Assembly (NCBI GenBank): GCA_031283745.1
Contig: JAITBH010000040.1
Coordinates: 1 to 6,822 of the forward strand
DNA from: Candidatus Ectomicrobium neotermitis
GTDB lineage: Bacteria > Elusimicrobiota > Endomicrobiia > Endomicrobiales > Endomicrobiaceae
Direction: 5' to 3'
Length of the DNA stretch: 6,822 nt
Below are positions 1 through 4,531 of the stretch, one piece after another. The notes under the pieces were generated by a model that saw only the letters and a program-made list of their open reading frames with translations, ran no database searches and was not told where the DNA came from. The position numbers were made by a program, and so were the translations under genes. Positions within the stretch are counted from its first letter, which is position 1; each line of letters opens with the position of its first letter.

Positions 1-718
1 CATCCATCTTTGTGTTTTCAAAATTCAAGATAAAATTGCTGCCCTCGTTCGCGGTATTGTCGCTCTTCACGCTAAAAACTGTGTCGATCTGGTTATTGTC
101 GAAAATATCGAAAGTGATGCTTGTAAACGTGACAGTTTTATTGCTCACATCCTTAGCCCATCTCATAATCCCACCTTCTGCCCAGTCATAGCCTGAGATG
201 GTTAATTTAAAATTATCTTCACTACCACTTCTTTGACCATCAACAGTTTTGTTTGCATCACCAAAAGTGATCATATCGGGATCATCCTGCGACCAATGGA
301 CGAATACAATATCATTGGTAAGTTTTATTATGTTATTAGACCCGGAATAATCAAAGGAGTCTTCAAGATAGGTTTTGAGTCCCGGGAAACTTGAGACATC
401 AACATCAGCATTAGCTTTCTGGAAATAGGCACCCCCCACAAGCAGGGCTATTGTTATAAGGATGACGGATATTAAATGTGTTTTCGCCTTCGACGGGCGT
501 TCCACCCGAGGGACCAGGGAACGAAAGGGAAAGAAAGGGAACAAAAGGGAAAGAAAGGGAACGACCACGGCGAACGACAACCGCAACGGCGAACGGCGGA
601 CGGCAGGGATCAGGGAAAAACCACGGCGAACAGCAACGGCAACGGCAACTGCCAAACGGCGAGTTGTCGTTATTTTGTTGTTTTGCTGTTTTGCCTCTTG
701 TTTTTTGTTGTTTATCAT
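1..718 (-). CDS. Exported protein with long low-complexity N-terminal extension (3' end cut by window)
   Basis: This frame is open for 239 codons from ATG 718-716 to the left edge, with no stop. I chose this ATG because AAAAGGA sits 7 bases before it, like the sites of the downstream genes. The only later start I see is GTG 505-503, which lacks such a site. The first 15 or so residues are K/Q/N-rich (MINNKKQEAKQQNNK). Residues 17-75 come from simple-sequence DNA (AV repeats, then F/L/P-rich). A basic KAKTH segment and a hydrophobic core at about residues 82-99 (ISVILITIALLVGG) follow, ending in A-N-A before DVDV, a good signal peptidase I site. The rest, polar and rich in N, D, S, T and aromatics (KLTISGYDW, FTSITFDIFDN), looks like the passenger of a beta-rich surface or autotransporter-type protein. 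That assignment is inference and no family is recognised. The extension may not be translated as drawn, and the true start could lie nearer the hydrophobic core. Confidence 0.6.
   Translation of the reverse strand, partial: MINNKKQEAKQQNNKITTTRRLAVAVAVAVRRGFSLIPAVRRSPLRLSFAVVVPFLSLLFPFFPFRSLVPRVERPSKAKTHLISVILITIALLVGGAYFQKANADVDVSSFPGLKTYLEDSFDYSGSNNIIKLTNDIVFVHWSQDDPDMITFGDANKTVDGQRSGSEDNFKLTISGYDWAEGGIMRWAKDVSNKTVTFTSITFDIFDNNQIDTVFSVKSDNTANEGSNFILNFENTKMD
511..668. repeat. Left half of simple-sequence element, purine-rich on + strand
   Basis: Positions 521-560 are four tandem 10-base units of the form A-M-R-AAAGGGA (ACGAAAGGGA, AAGAAAGGGA, ACAAAAGGGA, AAGAAAGGGA). After them comes degenerate ACGGCGAAC/CAACGGC sequence to about 650. 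Blocks 516-531, 525-549 and 553-568 recur inverted at 862-877, 881-905 and 855-870. The tract contains no TA dinucleotide, which explains why several frames stay open across it; frames encoding KGKEREQKGKK-like peptides on the + strand are therefore not evidence of genes. The tract lies inside the predicted 5' part of the leftward gene. Confidence 0.75.
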
Positions 719-725
719 TGCTTTT

Positions 726-731
726 TCCTTT
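726..731 (-). promoter_or_regulatory. Shine-Dalgarno site deciding the start of the leftward gene
   Basis: On the minus strand AAAGGA lies 7 bases before ATG 718-716. The thioredoxin gene and the secreted-protein gene at 3052 have very similar sites (AAAGGA and AAAAAGGA). This favours the long form of the leftward protein over a start at GTG 505-503, which has only pyrimidine-rich sequence upstream. Confidence 0.5.
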
Positions 732-768
732 TACTAACCACTATCTTTCGCCTGTAGTTATCGAGGTG

Positions 769-921
769 GTCGTTGTCGTTTGTCGTTGTCGTTTGTCGTT
801 GTCGTTGTCGTTTGTCGTGTCGTTTGTCGTTTGTCGTTTGTCGTGGTTGTGGTTGTGGTCGTTCCCTTTCGTTCCCTAACCCCTTTTGTTCCCTTTCTTT
901 CCCTTGTCGTTCCCCTGTCGT
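769..921. repeat. Right half of simple-sequence element: GTCGTT(T) tandem tract plus GTTCCC repeats
   Basis: Positions 769-845 are about twelve tandem units of GTCGTT or GTCGTTT (lengths 5-7, the last ending in G). Two GTTGTG units follow at 846-857, then GTTCCC-containing sequence to about 921. The part at 855-905 is the inverse of left-half blocks, with exact matches of 16, 16 and 25 bases. It lies between the two divergent genes. Open frames across it (V/C/R/L-rich on +, T/N/D-rich on -) reflect the repeat and are not credible genes. Confidence 0.75.
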
Positions 922-983
922 TCCCTTGCCGTTCGAGAATATACGAAAAAAATTTCAAATTATCAAGACCACTAACACATATT

Positions 984-992
984 TTTTTCACA
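984..992 (+). promoter_or_regulatory. DnaA-box match TTTTTCACA
   Basis: Exact match to TTWTNCACA at the edge of the AT-rich stretch, 13 bases from an oppositely oriented match. Confidence 0.35.
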
Positions 993-1005
993 GTTGTGTT
1001 GATGA

Positions 1006-1014
1006 TGTGAATAA
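1006..1014 (-). promoter_or_regulatory. DnaA-box match TTATTCACA
   Basis: The + strand reads TGTGAATAA, so the minus strand matches TTATNCACA exactly. It is identical to the site at 1182-1190 and inverted relative to it. Confidence 0.4.
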
Positions 1015-1096
1015 TCATAACAAAAACTCTTGAAAATAGGAAATACTGTGGGGACAACTATGGGATTAAATTGTGCAAATATGAATAAAAGATGTC

Positions 1097-1132
1097 AAAA
1101 GGGGTCAAAAAAGGTCTAAAAAACACCCTTTT
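1097..1132. other. Weak inverted repeat in intergenic region
   Basis: AAAAGGG (1097-1103) can pair with CCCTTTT (1126-1132) across a 22-base A-rich loop that holds two GGTCWAAAAAA units. The stem is short and the loop long, so a working terminator is doubtful. Confidence 0.2.
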
Positions 1133-1177
1133 TCCATATTCAGTGGGGATAACTTTCATAGTGCCGGGCGGCTTTCA

Positions 1178-1205
1178 TTGATTATTCACATAAAAAAGAT
1201 AAAAT
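1178..1205 (+). promoter_or_regulatory. Possible sigma-70-type promoter for the def operon
   Basis: TTGATT (1178-1183) and TAAAAT (1200-1205) are separated by 16 bases and lie 35 bases before the def start, upstream of its ribosome site. Matches to TTGACA/TATAAT are partial and the region is AT-rich, so other placements are possible. Confidence 0.3.
1182..1190 (+). promoter_or_regulatory. DnaA-box match TTATTCACA
   Basis: Exact match to TTATNCACA. It falls in the spacer of the proposed def promoter, so DnaA binding here could also repress the def operon. Confidence 0.4.
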
Positions 1206-1239
1206 TGGGGATAACTTAAAGACAAAACGGAGGAAACAA

Positions 1240-1746
1240 ATGGCAGTGCTGAAAATAATTAAGTTTGGAGATGCAAAATTAAGGAAAAAGACTGCTGAGA
1301 TCACAGATGTCAACCGAGAGATAGTGCTTTTGGTGATGGATATGTTTGAAACTATGTATGCCGCCCCCGGAGTTGGGCTGGCTGCCCCGCAGGTTGGGGT
1401 CTCAAAAAAGCTTTGCGTGATAGATGTCTCCCCTGAAAAGAATAGAAAATTGGTTTTGATAAACCCCGTGATAATTAAAAAAGAAATCAAGGCGGCAAAT
1501 GAAGAGGGGTGCCTGTCATTTCCTGGGATATATGAAGATGTTATGAGATTTGAGGAAATTACAGTCAAATTCTTGGATATTCGGGGTCAGCTAAATGAAG
1601 TTCATGCTACCGGCCTGCTTGCTAAGGCAATTCAACACGAAGTTGACCATCTCAATGCAAGGCTCTTGATAGATCATCTGCCCGATTGGAAAAGAAAAAA
1701 CATCGAAAAAGATATTCGCCGCAAAATAAGGGCGGGAAAATGGTGA
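1240..1746 (+). CDS. def: Peptide deformylase
   Basis: Removes the formyl group from the N-terminal formylmethionine of new proteins, a metal-dependent hydrolysis in the cytoplasm at the ribosome exit. The 168-residue product is of normal length for the family. All three family motifs are present: GVGLAAPQ (residues 44-51), EGCLS with metal ligand Cys91, and QHEVDHL with metal ligands His133 and His137 and catalytic Glu134. The start has GGAGG at 1229-1233, 6 bases upstream. The gene is the first of the rightward operon, and its last 7 bases overlap the fmt start, the classical def-fmt pair. Nothing suggests damage to def, which contrasts with the broken fmt that should supply its formylated substrates. 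Confidence 0.97.
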   Translation: MAVLKIIKFGDAKLRKKTAEITDVNREIVLLVMDMFETMYAAPGVGLAAPQVGVSKKLCVIDVSPEKNRKLVLINPVIIKKEIKAANEEGCLSFPGIYEDVMRFEEITVKFLDIRGQLNEVHATGLLAKAIQHEVDHLNARLLIDHLPDWKRKNIEKDIRRKIRAGKW

Positions 1747-2690
1747 GAATACTTTTCTTTGGAACCGCCGACATATCTAAACCGTTTTTGGAACGACTAA
1801 TTGTGGATAAACATACAGTCTTGTGCATAACTAAGCCTGACAAACCCGCCGACAGAGGACAGAAAATCAAAATCCCCGCTGTAAAGTTACTCTCCCAGCA
1901 ATTTTCCATACCATTTATTCAAGTCGAACAATGGACACCCGAAATTCTTGATGAAATTAGAGCTTTTGAACCTGATTTGGGCATCGCTGTAGCTTTTGGC
2001 AAAATTTTGCCCGAAAATGTTTTCAATTTGCCCAAATTTGGAACTGTAAACATTCATTTTTCGCTCCTGCCCAAGTTTAGAGGGGCTGCCCCTGTTCAAT
2101 ATGCACTGCTGAAAGGAGAATCGGAGACTGGCGTTACGGTTTTCTATGTCGAAAAGGAACTTGATACAGGCCCCATACTGGTAAGGCAGAGCCTCGAAAT
2201 TGATAAGATGGACAACCTTAAAACCCTATTTGAAAAGCTTGTCCCGCTGGGGCTTGAGGCTATGGCCGAAACCTAAGAAAAGGTCAAAAAAGGGGACATA
2301 AAAGCCGAGCCGCAAGTAGGCGCGCCGAGTTTTGCCCCAACTCTTAAAAAAAGCGATGGTTTGATAGATTGGAATGAGAGCGCTCAAGACATTTTTAACA
2401 AAGTGAGAGCCTTAAACCCTTTTCCGGGAACTTGGACAACAGTTTTGAGCGGGCTTTTAGCAGGCAAAAGGATAAAAATCCTCAAGACGCAGGTTATTGA
2501 TAATGAGATTTTGCACAAAGAAAGCGGGAAAGTGGGCAAAATCGTTAAAAATGAGGGTTGGACAGTGCTGTGTGCAAAAGGGGAGCTGCTGATAAAGATA
2601 GTTCAGCCTGAGAACAAGGGAAAGATAAAGGCGTGGGATTTTTTGCAAGGCGGAAAATTTTCAATTGATGACAAATTAGGCTGCATATAG
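1740..2690 (+). pseudogene. fmt: Methionyl-tRNA formyltransferase, interrupted by in-frame TAA
   Basis: The intact enzyme transfers formyl from 10-formyltetrahydrofolate to Met-tRNAfMet. The start ATG 1740 overlaps def and gives VRILFFGTADISKPFLERL, the usual Fmt N-terminus. The catalytic domain follows, with PADRGQK near residue 40, NIHFSLLP with Asn104 and His106, and LDTG with Asp142; all three catalytic residues are kept. Codon 179 is TAA (2274-2276) in the context MAET-stop-EKVKKGD, where relatives have a residue such as Leu (AATLKQL in E. coli). The same frame then stays open for 137 codons and encodes the normal linker and C-terminal tRNA-binding domain (IDWNESAQ, NPFPGTWT) up to TAG 2688-2690. 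With that codon restored the protein would be 316 residues, the family norm. TTA to TAA by one base change is the simplest explanation. TAA also ends trxA and the next gene, so it is not reassigned here. A sequencing error, readthrough, or two separate domain polypeptides remain possible. Confidence 0.9.
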
Positions 2691-2700
2691 GCCGCATATA
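2679..2700 (+). repeat. 11-base tandem near-duplication at the fmt stop
   Basis: GGCTGCATATA (2679-2689) is followed directly by GGCCGCATATA (2690-2700), differing at one base. The first copy contains the start of the fmt TAG. The second ends in sequence that forms TATAAT (2697-2702) just before the trxA ribosome site. Confidence 0.5.
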
Positions 2701-2720
2701 ATAAAGGAGTGTAAAGGAAA

Positions 2721-3038
2721 ATGGTTACAATTTTAAGCAATGACAGTTTTCACAAAGAGGTTTTGGAGGATCAAGGGGTAGTAATTGTGGATTTTTGGGC
2801 GCCTTGGTGCGGGCCGTGCAAGATGATTTCACCAATTTTGGGTGAGTTAGCTAAAGAATATAGAGGGAAAATAAAGATTTGCAAAGTAAATACCGATAAA
2901 AACCCCGAACTGGCAGCCAATTTCCAAGTCAATTCCATTCCTTATGTCGTTTTCTTTAAGCAGGGCAAGCAGGTTGAGCAGTTTGTGGGGTTTAAGCCAA
3001 AGAAAGCAATACAAGATATAGTTGATGAAATACTCTAA
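2721..3038 (+). CDS. trxA: Thioredoxin
   Basis: Cytoplasmic thiol-disulfide reductant that passes electrons from thioredoxin reductase to ribonucleotide reductase, peroxiredoxins and other targets. The 105-residue product is of standard length. It shows VDFWAPWCGPCK with active-site Cys30 and Cys33, the buried Asp24, and the cis-proline motif SIP (Pro74). The C-terminal VGF and amphipathic final helix are also normal. There is no signal peptide, so the protein is cytoplasmic. Purine-rich sites AAAGGAG (2703-2709) and AAAGGA (2713-2718) precede the ATG. It lies 30 bases after the fmt reading frame and two genes before trxB, so the complete thioredoxin system is encoded together. Confidence 0.96.
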   Translation: MVTILSNDSFHKEVLEDQGVVIVDFWAPWCGPCKMISPILGELAKEYRGKIKICKVNTDKNPELAANFQVNSIPYVVFFKQGKQVEQFVGFKPKKAIQDIVDEIL

Positions 3039-3051
3039 AAAGGAAATTCCA

Positions 3052-3609
3052 ATGAGATCGACCCTTACCGCTCTTGCAGCACTCCTCTTTTTTTTAACCT
3101 CATCAGCTTTTGCTCTCACAGCTCAAAATGTAGAAATCACACTCCCGCCTAACTGGAAAACCAAAACCCCAAACCCCGACAATCCGTCAATCATTCTTAT
3201 AGCAGGCATCCCGGCAGCAAATGCCGACCTTTTTGTTATGGATGCCCCGCCTCAAAAACCCTCTAAGCCTCAGCGGAGGGTTTTTTCTATTAAGGCTGAG
3301 TTTGGCAACGATGACATTAACCCCATAGTCAATATCTATAAAATGGACGCTGACGGGCAGGGGGTCGATGAGTTCATAGCTGCTCAAACGCTCAATTATC
3401 GTGTGCAGGCTAATGCGAAAGTCTGGGAAACCAAAGACAACTATATACTTGCCTCCTATCAAGACGGTATAAGAACAATAAAGCAGCTTGAATTTTTTTA
3501 TGTAAAAGACGACAAACTTTATGTGTTGATCTTTGCGGCAAGGCAGTCGACTTTTGACAATCACAGACATATTTTTGACCAGATAAACAAGTCGCTAAAA
3601 ATCAAATAA
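3052..3609 (+). CDS. Secreted hypothetical protein, 185 residues, cysteine-free
   Basis: No family is recognised with certainty. I chose ATG 3052 over ATG 3022 or 3025 because AAAAAGGA (3037-3044) lies 7 bases before it and it gives a clean signal peptide: MRS, a hydrophobic core to about residue 17, then S-S-A-F-A with likely cleavage after Ala21. No lipobox cysteine is present, so it is not a lipoprotein. The mature part begins TAQNVEITLPPNW and ends with an alternation (FFYVKDDKLYVLIFAA, then STFDNHRHIFDQINKSLKI). This resembles small PsbP/Mog1-like periplasmic proteins in which a late beta strand is followed by a C-terminal helix; that is inference from pattern only. The product contains no cysteine, so it is unlikely to be a direct thioredoxin substrate despite lying between trxA and trxB. 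It starts 13 bases after the trxA stop. Confidence 0.85.
   Translation: MRSTLTALAALLFFLTSSAFALTAQNVEITLPPNWKTKTPNPDNPSIILIAGIPAANADLFVMDAPPQKPSKPQRRVFSIKAEFGNDDINPIVNIYKMDADGQGVDEFIAAQTLNYRVQANAKVWETKDNYILASYQDGIRTIKQLEFFYVKDDKLYVLIFAARQSTFDNHRHIFDQINKSLKIK
3254..3285 (+). other. Terminator-like hairpin inside a coding region
   Basis: AAAAACCCTC (3254-3263) and GAGGGTTTTT (3276-3285) are perfect 10-base inverted repeats around a 12-base loop, and the T run reaches 3286. This has the form of an intrinsic terminator but lies in the middle of the secreted-protein gene. It could attenuate expression of trxB and the efflux gene, or be a chance product of codons for PQKPSKPQRRVFS. Confidence 0.35.
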
Positions 3610-3619
3610 GGAGACAGCT

Positions 3620-4531
3620 ATGACAAATCAATATGACGTAATAATAGTAGGGGGCGGGCCGGCGGGCCTTAGCGCCGCCATTTATTCGGCAAGGGCAAAG
3701 CTCAAAACTTTGCTTATTGAGAGTGCTGCCTGCGGGGGTCATTTGATTATCACAGACAGGATTGAAAACTATCCGGGATTTCCTCAAGGGATAAACGGAT
3801 TTGATTTGGCTATGCAGTTGGAAGATCAGGCAAAGGAGTTTGGCGCCGAGATTATTATCGATGAGATTGTCGAAGTTCGGGACGGGGCAGTTAAAACCAT
3901 CACAACTACTACTAATGTATATAAAGCGGCGGCTGTTATCGTTGCCGCAGGAACACAGGTAAAGCAGCTAAATGTTCCGGGCGAGCGGGAATTTGTCGGC
4001 AAAGGGGTGTCTTATTGTGCTGTTTGCGATGCACCTTTCTTTAGAGGAAAGGCTGTGGCGGTGATCGGGGGCGGGGATTCGGCGCTTCAGGAGGCAATTT
4101 ATCTGACGAAGTTTGCCGGCCGCGTGACAATCATTCACAGACGGGACAAATTAAGAGCAGGCAAATCCCTTGTCGACAAGTTTTTAAGCCTCCCAAACGC
4201 TGAGATCATCTATAACGCAACAATTGACGCAATCGCCGGGGCTGATAAAGTCAATAAGGCGGTGATAAAAAACCTTGAAGGCGTAAAAAGCGATCTTTTG
4301 GTGGACGGGGTGTTTGTTTTCATTGGGCTTGTGCCAAACAGCGGGCTGTTTTCTTTTTTAGCGCTTGATGAAAACGGTTACATTATCACTGACGAGAATA
4401 TGAAAACCTCAAAAAAGGGCTTTTTTGCCTGCGGGGACATTAGAAAGAAAAGTTTGAGGCAAATTGTTACGGCCGCCTCAGACGGGGCAATTGCGGCGAT
4501 GTCAGTTGAAAAATATGTGGAGGAGCTGTGA
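3620..4531 (+). CDS. trxB: Thioredoxin reductase (NADPH, FAD)
   Basis: Cytoplasmic flavoenzyme that uses NADPH to reduce thioredoxin, here the product of trxA two genes upstream. The 303-residue product shows the FAD-binding GGGPAG (residues 11-16) and ENYPGFP (49-55). The redox pair Cys133/Cys136 is in YCAVCDAPFF. The NADPH fold carries GGGDSA (150-155) and the 2'-phosphate-binding HRRDKLRA (173-180). The closing FAD motif is GDIRKKSLRQIVTAASDGA (272-290). The order FAD, NADPH, FAD and the length match low-molecular-weight bacterial TrxB. AAGGAG (3608-3613) lies 6 bases before ATG and overlaps the stop of the preceding gene. One substitution worth noting is GGH (39-41), where GGQ is usual. 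The 3' end overlaps the start of the RND gene by four bases. Confidence 0.96.
   Translation: MTNQYDVIIVGGGPAGLSAAIYSARAKLKTLLIESAACGGHLIITDRIENYPGFPQGINGFDLAMQLEDQAKEFGAEIIIDEIVEVRDGAVKTITTTTNVYKAAAVIVAAGTQVKQLNVPGEREFVGKGVSYCAVCDAPFFRGKAVAVIGGGDSALQEAIYLTKFAGRVTIIHRRDKLRAGKSLVDKFLSLPNAEIIYNATIDAIAGADKVNKAVIKNLEGVKSDLLVDGVFVFIGLVPNSGLFSFLALDENGYIITDENMKTSKKGFFACGDIRKKSLRQIVTAASDGAIAAMSVEKYVEEL

Larger units (their letters stand above)
1049..1216 (+). repeat. Three direct copies of TGGGGAYAACT
   Basis: Copies lie at 1049-1059 (TGGGGACAACT), 1144-1154 and 1206-1216 (both TGGGGATAACT, and both extended by a further T). All have the same orientation, and the copies start 95 and 62 bases apart. 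The first two share a GTG context (TGTGGGGAC, AGTGGGGAT). They may be variant DnaA boxes or operators of another regulator. The third copy sits at the likely transcription start of the def operon. Confidence 0.5.
936..1217. other. Candidate replication origin or DnaA-bound regulatory region
   Basis: This non-coding stretch between divergent genes is strongly AT-rich at 936-1046. It holds three exact matches to the DnaA-box consensus TTWTNCACA (984-992 +, 1006-1014 -, 1182-1190 +) and one 8-of-9 match (1072-1080 -, ATTTGCACA). Two TGGGGATAA sites (1144, 1206) are one base from the reverse complement of the E. coli box TTATCCACA. DnaA-box clusters beside AT-rich DNA, with genes diverging on both sides, are the usual signature of a bacterial oriC. 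No dnaA, dnaN or other origin-linked gene is in the window, so a DnaA-regulated promoter region is an alternative. Confidence 0.4.

Noticed and set aside
432..437. Run of six C (six G in the leftward gene) as a phase-variation tract
   Set aside because: It is too short to infer slippage, and the reading frame is intact.
594..627. RRGFSLI in the leader of the leftward protein as a type IV prepilin cleavage site
   Set aside because: The expected Glu at position 5 is Pro, and no continuous hydrophobic helix follows. The stretch is repeat-derived, so the resemblance is probably accidental.
462..879. Overlapping + strand open frames across the repeat (K/R/E/G-rich then V/C/R/L-rich)
   Set aside because: They overlap one another in all three frames, have only low-complexity composition and exist because the repeat lacks TA. 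The minus-strand frame over 500-718 is preferred since it joins a real exported protein.
511..921. CRISPR array
   Set aside because: Units are 6-10 bases in direct contact, with no 20-40 base repeats or unique spacers and no cas genes in the window.
758..1057. Minus-strand open frame of 99 codons over the right repeat half
   Set aside because: Its sequence is T/N/D/R repeats from the GTCGTT tract plus AT-rich DNA, with no recognisable domain, and it covers the DnaA-box region. It ends in a stop at 758-760, so it does not join the exported-protein gene.
1182..1909. Minus-strand open frames opposite def and fmt, and others opposite trxB and the RND gene
   Set aside because: They are antisense shadows of well-supported genes with no motifs or ribosome sites of their own.
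1103..2293. Shared GGTCAAAAAAGG at 1103-1114 and 2282-2293 as a dispersed repeat
   Set aside because: The second copy is explained by fmt codons (KVKKG) and the match is short and A-rich, so coincidence is the simpler reading.
2361..2690. Independent gene starting at TTG 2361
   Set aside because: It is the C-terminal domain of fmt in the same frame as the upstream half. There is no ribosome site before the TTG, so it is treated as part of the broken fmt.
3022..3054. Earlier starts ATG 3022 and 3025 for the secreted protein
   Set aside because: They overlap the trxA end, lack a ribosome site and would put a charged MMKYSKKEIP segment ahead of a good signal peptide; ATG 3052 has AAAAAGGA at proper spacing.
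3088..3095. Run of eight T in the signal-peptide region as a phase-variation switch
   Set aside because: Eight bases in an AT-rich gene is weak evidence, the gene is in frame and no alternative frame product is supported.
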